Source: Clytia hemisphaerica
Lineage: Eukaryota > Cnidaria > Hydrozoa > Leptothecata > Clytiidae
Direction: 5' to 3'
Assembly: GCA_902728285.1 (NCBI GenBank)
Contig: CACVBU010000262.1
Location: forward strand, 336,822 to 400,821
DNA length: 64,000 nt
Part shown: in pieces, positions 25,215 to 37,489 of the stretch
Position numbering within the stretch: the first letter of the stretch is position 1
How the letters are laid out: every line of letters starts with the position of its first letter
Position numbers and translations under genes: made by a program
Notes under the pieces: model-generated
Told to the model about the DNA's origin: nothing
Databases searched by the model: none
What the model saw: the letters and a program-made list of their open reading frames with translations, nothing else

Positions 25215-28200
25215 TAATGCAAAATATTTCATCTCATTTTAAAAATATATAAAATTTTCTTTGGTTTTCTTACTGTGAAGTATTCTCCTTTTTGTCATTC
25301 TTTCATTTTAAATATTTGCCCTTTTTGGCTATATAATATTTCTGGAAATCAGCCCTTAAAATAATAATTATATAATCAGGTCTTTTGATGTGTTCAACAA
25401 CACTCTACTTGGCGGTGCGACGCCGGGTGACCGCTAGTATAATACTAAAATCAATTTAAAGTCCACCTAACGAAAATTAAAGTTCCAGCCAATTTGATTA
25501 CTGAATTGTTGTTCTCAGTCGGGTTCAGCTTGGATATATTCCGTGATCCGTAGCTTTGAACCTACAGTCATCTTATGAATAATCCTGTAAATACTGGCAA
25601 TAACATAAATGGAATTTTGAAATTCTTAGGGACTTGTGTTGCTTGATGTTATCTGAGATTTAAAGCACTTTGAAATCTTTTGAGGACATCAATATTATTT
25701 TAACATTTGTAAAGGAAATATTTATCCGCATCTTTGGGGCTCTTGTTTATAGATAAGATGATAGATTTAGTTTCAATCAGCGATTCCGACCTTCCTCAGT
25801 CCTAATTGTTCCTATCTCTAACAGCCAGGGCCTCCGCCTTGGTCTTTTATAAAATTAGTTTGGATAGAATAAAAACATAACTGATCAACACAACCAAACC
25901 TTTTGTCTTGCGTTTACTCTTTCCTTCCCAACAACTTTTGTTTTTGGTTATGCAGGTTTTAAAATCCACAAGAAATGAACCTCTAATAGCTTTATCTGAA
26001 TAAATCTGGTTGAAAACCTTTTGTCAGGTTTTATCCACGTGGTGAACAGGTTTCCCTGATTTCCCAATAATTAAAAATTGGAACTGTCCTGTGGGCGCGG
26101 GTGGGCGTACCGCCATCGCAAAATATTTTTCGTGAACATTTACCGTATTCTAACGCTAATATAATCTAGATAGGAAACAAATATTAAATGTGAATTATCA
26201 TATTATTTGAATTATATTAAATTAAGTTTTTCGAGAGCTTTCAGATTCTATAATTGGTTTTGGCCAAAAATGAGTTTGAAATTTCCATAAAAATTGGATT
26301 GGGCCCTTGGGCTCTAGCCTAGGTTTTCAATAAATGGGTCCAAAAATAAGGGCAATCCTTAAATTTTTTCTGGGCCGCCCTTCTAATATCAATCCATAGG
26401 GTATTAGGCATGTCTGGTCCAAATTTGGCGCTTTGTTCCAATTTTGCACATTTTTTGATGTTTTTTGTTATGAACCGGGCCTACTTTAAATGCCCCATAT
26501 GACTTAGCCTGGGTATCCAGACTCAAAATTTCAGAAAAAAAGTCTTACCTCAACATACAAAGTTTATAAAATATTAGAGTCTGTGTAACTAAAAAAGTCT
26601 GATACAGTTTGTTTGATATTGTATGTGAGTGAACCCTTGTTGACAGAATCTAAAAACTTTGGAAACCCAGGCAGACACACATAATTACTTACCATAAAAT
26701 CTCTTTTTATACAAACTCAAAAGCCTTTCAAAACTACTTTAAACTACATCCAAACGTCAGCCACATAAAGGCTCCTTTCCATCAGCAATTTTGTTTAGAA
26801 ATGAACCTGTGTTTTCATTTTATATTTGTTTATCTTTTTTTGTAATGTCAGCTTTTTTCATAAATTATGCACGCGCATCGTAAAATATCGAAAACACCGC
26901 AAAAAATTCTGCTCAGTGACTGGGCGCGTACTGAATAATTAGATACACTCGCATATGCAGGGGCAGATATCCCTGCAGAGGAGTTAGTTGGACCAGACCG
27001 TAAACCAGAAACATGATCTTAAAAAAACTAGACAATGAAATAGTTTACGGTCTGGATAGGGCATATGATTATATGTATGCAAGCAGATAGAAGTTTACAC
27101 AAATATTATAAAACCAACTAAGTATTTTAAGAAGAAATATAAAAACAATAAAAGATCAAACTTCATAATGCAAAAAGAAATACTTACAAAACATTAGAAA
27201 TCTGTTCTTAAAGATCATTTTCTACTGCTTTCTGTTTCAACACCATTAAAAAATTCAACAAAGACAGAGTAAACGCACCAAATTTTAAAAGCACACAAAT
27301 TGAAAGTAGTATTTATGACCTCGTACTTTCTTTCCATTGCAAGAAAATATCAAAAAACCTGTTTTGATCTACGAGTTCCAGCACAACATTAAAAGCAAGT
27401 ATTTTCCTACTATATAAATCAGAGGTTTCAGATCATTGTTTGGATTTGAAATATGACGTCATCTATTCCCAAGGGAATAATTTACCATCAGCCAAATAAG
27501 GATTATTATTTTTTTGTACCTTCACTGCTGATTTTTCAGCTTGAGTTTATGTCTCATATTATGATTCAATGAAGGGCTGGTTCTAAAGAGATAAAAGAAT
27601 ATGATTATCTTTGGTTTTCAAGAGAATTTTTCTCTAAATCCCAAATCAAGGTAAATGTGCACTAAAACTAAGCTACTTAGAATCAGGGGTATGTAATAGC
27701 GGAGCTGGATAATGCACATTTGAAAAAGCCTTGACATCAAGAGGGTCTGTAAAACAAATCGGCGAATGACAATTCAAAAAAATTAAAAACATTGTTTTCA
27801 TTAGTAAAATTATAAGAAATTTTGTCTATTAGATTATAAATAGCAATTTTTCATCTGAAATACCGCGCTACACCTCTGCCTCACTTTCTAACTGATATTT
27901 TCAGAAAGTGAGTCGGTATGTCTGGTTATGGAAAAAAATTCAAGTCAATTGAAACAGTATTTGTCAAAATATTTCCATCCAAAATTTTTAAAGAGGAATT
28001 ATGAAAGCTTCATTCATAACACACGCTGAAAAGATTAGATTTCATTCGCAAGGAAGTTTTTGGGGTATCTTCTGCAAATATTATTTCGATGAAAAGTGGG
28101 AACATCATAGCAAAATATGTGAAGACGTACTGCATGACTACTTTGTCTTCTTCATTTTTCTTATAAAAGCAGAACACTCAAGGGGACAGAGATGGATTTC

Positions 28201-28472
28201 TATTATGAACAGTTTACAATAGAAAAGACAAAGAAGCAATCCGCTAAGGAATTCTCATCCAGCGCCGCTATTACATATCCCTGTTAGAATTATATAAATG
28301 AGACTCTTTTTTTGACAGCTGAAAATATTATTTAAAAATTAAATAAACATGGGGGTCCTAACAAGGTCTGAAAAAGTTAACAAGCAGGTTGTCTGTCAAG
28401 AGTAGTTTGAATGAAATAGCTGGTCTGTTTTCAATAATAGAGACAAATCCCAAAGCTATTGAAAATTGAAGG
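25215..28472. other. Gene-free region before the BLES03-like gene
   Basis: AT-rich sequence. No coding region recognised. The only structure noted is a short inverted pair CCAGACCGTAAAC / GTTTACGGTCTGG at 26993-27055. Confidence 0.45.
26993..27055. repeat. 63-bp inverted repeat
   Basis: CCAGACCGTAAAC at 26993-27005 is repeated as its exact reverse complement at 27043-27055, enclosing 37 bp. It may be a minimal foldback element or the remains of one. Confidence 0.6.
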
Positions 28473-29471
28473 ATGGCTTCTGGTGAAAGTGTAAATACTT
28501 CTGAATTTTATGCGCAACAAGCAAAGACTACTGATGATGCTGCTTCAATAGCATTTGTTGTTGGAAAGAATAAATATCCCTTAGATGAATGGTTGAAAAG
28601 GAACAAGCCTTCAAATGTCCGTAGGTAAGGTTGGCCTTCAAAATTTATCATGGCCTGTTCACTTACAATATGCAAACAGAAAAATGTTGAAAACAATCTT
28701 ACTAATCAAGTCAAGTACTTCTTAAGATGAAAATTAGATACATAATATAAAGGATGTATAAATAATGTTTTTCAACTGACTAACCATGGCCTGAACCTAG
28801 TGCAAGATGACAGAAAACCAATATTTTAAGACATGTTTTTCTTACTTGTCCGACTTATGATTCAGTCTTATCTATCAGTTCAAATATCTTCAAATTTATC
28901 AAGCAATCCTTATTTTTATAGTTTGCATTTTTTTAGGGATCAAGGATTTGGCTGGATCTGGGTGTTACGTCCAGAAGATGACAATAATGACAATAATGAA
29001 GATTTTGACCCAGATAAAATGATGGATGAATGGCAGAAAGTAAATGCTTCTGAAAGCATTAACATCACTAAAGAATATGTTTTTGAACTAGCACGCAAAC
29101 ATAAATGTACATCAGGAAAATGGTTAGTAACAACCAGACCTGGTATAGAAACTGACCGACTGTGGGCTATCATTGCAAAAGGAATTGTTAATGGGGAAAC
29201 ATTGGCTAGGCATGCTAAAGTGAGTGCACATGAGGGACCAGATATTAGACATGTTTTCTGTATTTATAATGATAACTTTTTAGATAAAGATCAAGTTATG
29301 GAGAATGAAAGAACAATTAGGGAATTAGGAATCAAACGTGCTTTGACATACAAACCAGATGTTTACACATATTTAGGTATTTATCGAAAGAATCGCTGGA
29401 AGATTCGACCAACCATTTATACAAGCAATTGGGACATTTTGAAGAAAGGAACAATTATCAAAGAGACATAA
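28473..29471 (+). CDS. BLES03 / C11orf68 (UPF0696) family protein, two exons
   Basis: Exons 28473-28624 and 28937-29471 join in phase (AG|G, Arg) to give 228 residues. The start ATG (MASGESVNTSEFYAQQ) has an in-frame TGA six bases upstream. Exon 1 supplies YPLDEWLKRNKPSNVR; exon 2 opens DQGFGWIWVLRPE. The central block CTSGKWLVTTRP, TDRLWAIIAKGIVNGETLA and AKVSAHEG is the signature of the Bles03/DUF1917 family, whose fold resembles the cap-binding protein eIF4E. Cellular function is not established. An acidic Asp/Asn run (residues about 61-72) interrupts the N-terminal half. A polyadenylation-like AATAAA lies at 29483-29488. The family is inferred from these motifs. Confidence 0.82.
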
Positions 29472-29620
29472 TTTTCATATCAAATAAATCATATTATTTA
29501 ATATAAACCAGGGGGTTTTGATTTAGGTCGGCCACTGTATTTCTACAACATTTAGTTTCTGACAGGTGTCATATTTTTATGTATAACTACATAGATATTA
29601 TTAACTACATAGAGTTTACC

Positions 29621-29656
29621 CCCACCCCCCCCCTCAACTGTAGTTGGGGGGGGGTT
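29621..29656. repeat. Poly(C)/poly(G) hairpin
   Basis: ACCCCCACCCCCCCCCTCAAC is followed after TGTA by GTTGGGGGGGGGGTTT, giving a strong GC hairpin. The G run could also form alternative structures. It may be a MITE remnant. Confidence 0.6.
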
Positions 29657-29869
29657 TGCTGATTTGCACTTCCGAAGTTTAGGTGGGACTTTTGGGTGAT
29701 ATCTTCCATGTGCTTGATTAATTGTCTAGCTTTTATAAGTCAAATTATCAAACTTTTTTTGTGTTTTACTGAAACATTTCTATGTAACTTACTTTTTAGT
29801 AGAACTTTTAAATTTTGTTAACTATTTTAAAGATAATAACATATTATCTAGTATACTATGCTAATCATA

Positions 29870-30144
29870 TACTCTCGGGTACCTAATAGCCGTCCCCCCC
29901 GCTAATTAATTTTTCGAAAATTTTCCACCCAGGACATTCTTATTCCAACCCCCCCGCTTATTAATTTTTGGGAAAATGTTTTTGAAAGTTCCCTCTTTTG
30001 TCCTAATTCTGCTGAATTAGCCTACTTTTCAAAAATTTTCCAACCAGGACATTTTTATTCCAACCCCCCCGCTTATTAAGTTTTGAGATTTTTTCCAATC
30101 CCCCGCTTATTCCAAACCCCCCGGCTATTAGGTACCCGAGAGTA
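29870..30144. mobile_element. 275-bp MITE-like element with internal C-rich repeats
   Basis: A 23-bp perfect terminal inverted repeat (29870-29892 and 30122-30144) begins TACTCTCGGGTACCTAATAG. The interior repeats CCCCCCCGCTTATTAA four times at irregular spacing, with TTTTCCAACCAGGACATT phrases. Not coding. Confidence 0.75.
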
Positions 30145-30604
30145 CTTCGTTGAAAAAACAAGCTATTTTGTGTTACCTTAATTCTTTTTTAGATTTTGTT
30201 TTGAATTTTTCTACCTAAAGTGCTGTGACTTAGGGTCATTGGCTTTATGTGGAAGTTTTAAGTAGTGGTGGGATCTCATTTTTTTGGTGGGACCTGGAAT
30301 CCCCTTCTACACTATGAACGTTGAGCTAGATTGTGCTCTTGTTGAAAAGTTAGATTTTATGGTTATTTTATAAATTATTTCTTCATGTTATAGAAATTAA
30401 AAAAAAAAACAGATCTGTAATTTGTTATGAAAACATATTGAAACTAATGTAGCGATGTTTATTCGGGTCGGCTCTCCTCAGGCTTGTGTAATCAGTAATA
30501 TAAAATCGGAACTTTTTAAGTTCCTTAGAGTTTCTGACATGCAATAAATAAAACTCTTTTCCTTTTTAAGAAAAGAATAATACAAAAAATACTAAAGTAA
30601 AATA

Positions 30605-31015
30605 ATGTCTGGTATTGCAAATTGGATACGTCACCAGCAATATGTTTTAAAGCATGTTGGTGGCTACCAGAATGCATTTCGAAGATTGTTACGCGAAGGC
30701 AATGTCAGGACAGGAGAATTGATCGGTGAAGATAAATATGGTAATAAATATTTTGAAAACAAAACCTATTTCATGGGTAGAAGTCGATATGTGGAATTTC
30801 CTTATGAAGGGAGACTGGAATTTGATGGATCTCAGGTTCCACCTGAGTGGCACCGATGGATGCATAACATGACAGATGAACCACCAAGTACCCATCCACC
30901 AACACCCAGAAAATTTATTATTGATCATAAAAAGAACATGTCAGGTACCAAAGATGAATATGTACCATATTCTACTACTCGACCAAAAGTTGAATTCTGG
31001 AAACCTGCCAATTAA
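30605..31015 (+). CDS. NDUFA12: NDUFA12, accessory subunit of mitochondrial complex I
   Basis: A single-exon gene of 136 residues, close to the usual 140-145. The family core is clear: LIGEDKYGNKYFENKTYF (about 40-57), GRSRYVEFPYE, VPPEWHRWMHNMTDEPPS (about 79-96) and the C-terminal EYVPYSTTRPKVEFW. By family, it is a matrix-side supernumerary subunit of NADH:ubiquinone oxidoreductase, on the peripheral arm near the N module. The start is the first Met (MSGIANWIRHQQYVLKH) after an A-rich leader with stops. The lack of introns is notable beside intron-rich neighbours, but the frame is intact. A candidate AATAAA is at 31548-31553. Confidence 0.95.
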   Translation: MSGIANWIRHQQYVLKHVGGYQNAFRRLLREGNVRTGELIGEDKYGNKYFENKTYFMGRSRYVEFPYEGRLEFDGSQVPPEWHRWMHNMTDEPPSTHPPTPRKFIIDHKKNMSGTKDEYVPYSTTRPKVEFWKPAN

Positions 31016-34000
31016 TTTCTTGTCCTAACTTTTTAAGTTTTTTTGTCAATTATTTTAAAAATTATGTTTTCCAATACATGGATGGAATGAGTATGTATAT
31101 TGGTATTGTTATTATTTTGTGCAAAATTTTGATGAAAGCTATTTACCATTGATGTAGAATTTTCTTCCAGCGTTTAAACCTCATTTTTAAATGGTCATTA
31201 TTCAAAAGCTCTTATAAATCGGTGAAAAGGGCTTGGTAAGGTTTCAACTTTTCGACTTTTTGACCTGTGTTATTTTAAAAGTCCTTTTCACTTTTGATAG
31301 AGTTTGTTTTAGAATGTGATTTTTGTGCTCGTTGAAAAGATAATCATGAGTGAGGTATTATCGTACAAATTTGAAAATGAGGATGAAAAATTAAGAAGAA
31401 CGAATCAACTTGTTAAATTCTTCAATTCGTTTGTTTAAAAGCAATTTATATAACCAAATTCGCTCGAAATTTAATATTTCTATAGCTCACTACGTACGTT
31501 TGCTTGTTTTTGGGTTTGTGTGAATCAATTCTTTATTTTCAGTATAAAATAAAAATATTTGTTGGAATATAACAGTGATAGAGTTATGGAGAAGAACTGG
31601 CTGACCTTCCTTACAAAACCATGGTTTATACAACTCATTTTGTGAAGAAGGTATACTTTTTTAAATTATCTCTTTCAGTCTGTTTCAGATAATATCTCTA
31701 AATGGGGATAGGGAATGGAAAAAGACGAGCATTAATTCTTAGATTGTTCTTAACACAAAGGAAAATCTTGGAGGCATTCTTTATCGCTACTAAAGGACCT
31801 AGTTTGAATAACCAAATAGACACTCGTAGCCTTATGCTTTTGTCAGAAATGGAGTCACGTGAGACTTAATGATATTTATAGCTTTTAATAATTCCCTATA
31901 CTGTAATATATTTTATTGCCACTTAAAATTTTTATTGCTTTTAATTACTCACATTTTTTCCAATTTTTTCAATAAATTTGTTACTTTCTTTTTACTTGTA
32001 TGATAACTGATGATGGCGTAAGCCGAAAAGCTTTTTATCCAATTTTCAAATATATTTTATACTTCATACAAGCAAGATCGACCCTATGGCTTTTACATAT
32101 CCTTTCATTTGCAACATTGACCTTGAATTCTGTCACACCATCATCGATTACATTTGAATTCTGTTTGAAAAACAATAGTCATTAAAAATAGACATTGTCC
32201 TGAATAAAATCCTTTTCATCAATTTCAATCCATTCATAATATTGGCTTGTTTGTATGGATTTTTTTATAAATTAAGGATCAGACACATTCCATTTTTAGT
32301 AATAGTTAGTATTTAGTTCTTTTCCCTCTTTTTATTCAATCATTCATCGTGTTTATTTCGTTGGGTTGGACAACATCATGGAATACTTATTTGGTATACG
32401 ACTTAAAAGTCTAGACTATGAGTTTTGCAGGTGGAAGGAATTTTTAAAAAAATGAAGACTTTTTTTATCGAAAAAAATCTACATTGTTTTTTTTCTGAAG
32501 AAAGTGAAGATTGAAGTGTCAAGTTGTCTAAAATCTGCCTCATCAACTCCTTCTTAAACTTTGGAAATCAATATTTTTCTCACACTCAAAAAATATTCTC
32601 GTCTGAAGTTTTCTTCTACTTTGTGTGAAGAAATTTCATTTATATTATGGAATTTTGGATTTCTTTTCACGAAGGTTATCGATCACAGCATGTTTCTCCT
32701 CTAAATGAACGATCAGGAAGAAATCTTAACGAAACTGAACTCCATTTTTTTTCTTCCAAAAAGTAGTGAATTTTCTTCACTATTTCTCCTCAGAAGAAAA
32801 ATGTCGAGATCTGTAAGGGTTTAACTTTTGTGTTTTCTCGTGTGAATGGAATTCTCAAAAGGGATAAATAGTTCGGTGTTATAATAAGTTGCGAAGAAAA
32901 TTTTGGAGTTTTTGTATCTAGTTTATTTAGTACTCGGTTTCAAGCCTGAATCAAAAATACATGTAGGTTAAAAGGTATCACCATCATATCACACTGGGAT
33001 TAGGATGGGTCAATCTTTTTAATGAACCAATTTTATTAAGTTTACAAATCACTTACGTCCAATTAAACACCGTAGGATCAAACATAACCCTCAGCGAGAA
33101 AAAACCTCAGGACCTTTTTTTAAAACTAAAAATGAGAATTCTTTTTCATAAAATTTTTCTAAATCAAAATGATCGTACTGTTTTTGTCCCCTTTTGCTTT
33201 TCTCTCAGTGTTACACTAATATATTTTACAGAGAATTTCATGTCTATTATTCACGCTTGTGAAAGATCTCTTTCATCTCAGAAGGTCTTTGAATATCAGT
33301 TTCTTCTTTCTAGCTGGTTTCTAGTGTTTTCATTTGGCATGGTTTTCTTATATTTTGTTACATTCCCTCATAATGAAATAAAGGACAATATCTTTTCTAT
33401 AACCTGTTTTGATCTGAGGGTTTGCGCTTTCCAAGTACCCATAATCCCTTTTCAAAATATTTTCCTTCTTCAATTTCAATCAGTTATGTTTTCGTGGTTA
33501 TTATTTTATTCGACGGGTTTTGATGAGATCAAAATAATGGAAACATCGATACAATATATGAGCACTTAAAATTTTGCTGAAACACTTATTTAGGACTGAC
33601 TGATCGAGAATTGTTACACCTCTGTGTCTCTGAGACCCTACGAGTATAAAATCAAGGAGTAGCAACCTCGTCCCCGACGTTGGGAGCTTGGTCTCAATGA
33701 AAATGAAAAGTTTCTTTTTTATATGGGATGTTATTTCAAATTCTATGGCTGATAGGTTTAGAATTCGATCGTTATTTTCGATTTAGCCAGTTGGGGGAGG
33801 GGGGTTATGTGAACTGTGTAATGTGAGGTCATTTGGTATTTATTACATCTACTCCATGACTTTAGATAGTATTTGTTCAGAAATGAAAGTAATGGTTTAT
33901 GTTAAGTTTTACGATATTCTTTGAATGTATATTTATTTGGAGTGTATTGTCGCTGTTTTCCGTGTGAGCAGTCTGCGAATGAGCATAAGAGTTCTTCGGG

Positions 34001-34421
34001 ATTCAGCTTTACTCAATGAACAATATGGAGATCCGGGGGTTACCCAGGCGAGTCTAGGGTTTGGATGTCTGCCACTTATAGTTTGGGTGTTTTTTCTTTT
34101 GAATGTTATCGGAGTTGTTAAAATCAAGAGTCAAATCTCAGTTCAGTTCAGCTGCTCTTTTGGCTGTAATAATTTTTTATTATAATAAGTATACGGGTCC
34201 TGGAAGAGAGTTTTCCGTTATTTTTCTTTATTTCTGACCCTCAAGGCTACCAGAAGTCAGGTGTCTCGGGAAAAATAGTGGAAATCTTTGGGAGAAGTCA
34301 ATGGAAACGACGGTCGGGTGGCACAAACTTATTACCCTGCATAGTTAGAACTCTTACCCAGGGCAGAGATGAGGTTGAGAATTTAAACAAGAAGCCGAAG
34401 TGGTATGAAGGCCCAGCGGTA

Positions 34422-34530
34422 TACACGTTTTTTTATAAGAACATCCAAAATTTTTAAGCCTTCGGATATTCTTAATTTTTTAAGTTTTAAGCCTAAAAAT
34501 GTTCTTAAAACTGTTCTTATTTTTGTCTAA
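34422..34530. mobile_element. Partial TACACG-poly(T) MITE
   Basis: The left terminus TACACG, a run of T, ATAAGAACATCC is followed by AAGCCTTCGGAT and repeated TGTTCTTA phrases as in the complete copy at 37234-37489. The matching right terminus is missing. Confidence 0.65.
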
Positions 34531-34712
34531 CTTCTGTTAGAGCAAAAGAATCAAGATTTTCGGGCAAAAAATTGCAATTTTTCCTAGATTTGCTGAATAT
34601 TCCACCTATTTATCGAAAGTCCATCCTTTCAGTGCATTTCTGCTATTTTGAAAGACATACCCCTAACCGCCCGTCGGTCAATTTACCTGACCTGAATAAA
34701 TTTTGCTCCATT

Positions 34713-34876
34713 GTGCCAGGGACAAAATCAGTTTAGCGTATTGGGTATTTCTCTCACTTTTTGTCCCATAAAACAAAAAAAAGAAACCATGGGACACGCA
34801 CTTCTTTTTCTTGTGTTGGTGGGAGAGAGCATGTTGCATTGCACCAACGCGAAAAAAACTTCTCGTGTCCCCAAGC
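34713..34876. mobile_element. Truncated copy of the 13321-13535 element
   Basis: It shares GGGACAAAA, CATGGGACAC, CTTGTGTTGGTGGGA, GCATGTTGC and the right end CTTCTCGTGTCCCCAAGC with the element at 13321-13535. The left terminal repeat is absent. Confidence 0.65.
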
Positions 34877-37233
34877 CTTTACGGACAGTTACATGCTAAT
34901 GAAAGGCCCAAATGTTAGATCAAATAATGCACTGGCGCGTGTAAAAAAAGCAACGTAATGGCTTTTTCAATTATATCTGATTATATGCACACTTTCGCTT
35001 TTTGTATTCGAAATAGCGCTTCCTCGTTAACCGCAATTAAACTGACTTTTAATTTGAATTATCCCTTATAAAAAGGTTGTTATGTTTTTTATAAGCACAA
35101 ACTTTTCATCTTCAGGGCTACAGATTATCGAAAAAATATAGATGTAATCTCAATTTAAAATCCTTAGACTCTTTATCTGTAGCCTGTTAAATGACTTAAA
35201 GGTGTTTAAGGTATTTTTGAAACAAGAAGTTTACAGGGGCTTATCTTAATGGTTTTTCAATTGATTTGTGCTTATAATAAACTGTCCATGTCGACATGGT
35301 AATAAAAAGTGAATTGTTTAAATTCTGGTTTGTTATGATTGAACTCTGATGGTGTTTCCTTACAGAACGATACTATGATGTGATGTCTTGTGATGAGAAG
35401 TTTGTTGTTGTTTTATGTACTTACTTATCAGTAGCTGGCTGGCTGTGATTTGTTGATACTTGTACATTTTATGGTGGTGCCTGTAGATTTTAGGCTAGTT
35501 TCTGCTCCGCATTTAACCTCATAATTATCGTGAATCTAGAAGTTTTTGAATATTTCCAACGGAAAAGGGTTTCATTCAGCCTTGGGCCATGTCCTTTTGT
35601 TCGTAGACTTATCCTTGTATGTCCGCATCATTTAATCATCAATGTATGGGTATGTGGTCTAGAAACTATCTGTGTTAATGGGCCATAGCCTAGAAGCTTG
35701 TAATTCTAAACTCACTTTGCTTAGTTAAATAGCTCATTACCGAGTAGGCTTTTGCTCATCCTCTAGCGGAAAAAGTTTCTCAAAGTTTCTTATCTATAGA
35801 GACTAATTATCCAGTCAACTTTCTACCGGAGCATGAATTGAGTCTGTTCGGATTGTGTTGTAGCTATGAAAATTCTAACTACAGCTGCCTCTATTTAATT
35901 CTATTATTCAAGGGACCTAAGATTATCTTCGAATTATGGGAAGATTCGAATTACAGAGAGTATTATTACCACTTTCCTCCCCCACCTGAACGTACTTATA
36001 TTTTAGATCGAATTACAGAAGGATTCGAATAATGTAAGTTTGAATTAGAGAGAGTTGATTGTATGCGTGTTTGCCGCAAACTCGAGAGTAGCCTGGAGAT
36101 CCATGCTATGATTTCTTATTCTATAAACTGATGGCGAAATATATAGCATGGTATGGGCTGACAGTTTGAATTTCCCATATCCCAATGACGGTTGAAAACA
36201 CAGCCAATCAAATCCTGTTATTGTTTCACTGGTCACACTTTCTTAAAGAAAGCGCAAGCTCCGAAATTTGGTTTTTATTTTAGTAAGTGAGGACAGCGCT
36301 AAATTCGATTTTCCCGCTGTAATTTTTTTGAGTCCAAAATCGGACTCACAGCTCTGACCCGTCAAGTATTCATCAGATTTAAAAAAAATACGCAGACGGG
36401 TTCCTGTCTAACTCGAGAGTTGACTGATCTAGTTCTCATATGGATGGTCCCAACGGTTAGTAGAAGTTAGCACACGTTGACTTTGTACGAACTACAAATA
36501 TATATAAGTAGATAAAATAGTTCGAATCGTAAACACGCAGAATGTCAACAAAATAAATTCATTTCTTATTTTATGCACCATTTTATATCGTACGATAATA
36601 GATGTCTAGTGTAACCCGGGTGATGGAAATAACTATCGATGCTTTTAGGAGAGGCATGTTATATGAGCTATTATGTGCCAATATTTTTGCATGTTTAAGC
36701 TGATTAGAATTTTAAAGAGGTTTTTAAAGTAACTCTAGGGAGTTAACCTGGCATTTTTAAAGTGGTACTCAGCAGCTTACGGGAAGTAATTGTATTTTCT
36801 TATAACAAGTACAAAGTACAAAGTATGTAACACCAATATCAATGTATAACACAGTAACATATAATTGGGTTAACGTTACAGCGTTTTCTCTCTTCTTATG
36901 ACTGTGATTTGTTTTCATATTTTTCATTATCATCTTTTCAAGCCAACAGTATGCTACAGAGCTAATCACGCAAGGTCTTTCTTCTCGATAACTGTCGTAA
37001 CGTTTAATAAAGTACGGGAGACTTTGCACGTCGTTCCCTCTAAAATCGAAAAACGGCTAAAATTGTATTAGGTACTCCCCCGATCTAATTACCCAGCATG
37101 CCTAGTACTTGGTAAGCTTAAACCAAGGGCCCGGTTTAAAATTTCATGTCACCTTTTTTATCGCAGAAAATTTAAACTGGGGTTAAAGTGCTTGGGTGAA
37201 GGCAAAAATTCGTAGAACAGTTTTAAAAGCCTC

Positions 37234-37489
37234 TACACGTTTTTTTTTATAAGAACGTCAAAAATTTTCGAAGCCTTCGGATGTTCTTAGTTTTTTGGAT
37301 TTGAAGCCTAAAAATGTTCTTAAAATGTTCTTATTTTCAGCATTTTTTGAGCATTTTGATGTAATTTCTTAAGAAAATGCATGTTTTTAAGTCTCCAAAG
37401 CCTTAGAATGTTCTTAGAATGTTCTTAAATTTTTGGGCCTTGAAGCCTTATGTTCTTATATAGTTTGCTCTTATAAAAAAAAACGTGTA
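37234..37489. mobile_element. 256-bp MITE, TACACG-poly(T)-ATAAGAAC ends
   Basis: Complete copy. The left end is TACACG, T9, ATAAGAACG; the right end is TCTTATA, a run of A, CGTGTA. The interior carries AAGCCTTCGGATGTTCTTAG and several TGTTCTTA repeats. The copy at 61436-61650 has the same parts in reverse orientation. Confidence 0.85.

Larger units (their letters stand above)
29472..30604. other. Spacer between the BLES03-like and NDUFA12 genes
   Basis: Contains a poly-C/poly-G hairpin at about 29621-29656 and a 275-bp inverted-repeat element at 29870-30144. The NDUFA12 promoter and leader must lie in its last few hundred bases, but no element is recognised. Confidence 0.5.

Noticed and set aside
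33132-33569. Hydrophobic open frame of 145 codons (+)
   Set aside because: Low-complexity Phe/Leu-rich translation of AT-rich DNA with no recognisable domain, splice context or homology.
35838-36032. Short frame ending in a Pro/Tyr-rich peptide
   Set aside because: The underlying DNA is TTCGAATTA-type pogo-like repeat; the frame is incidental.
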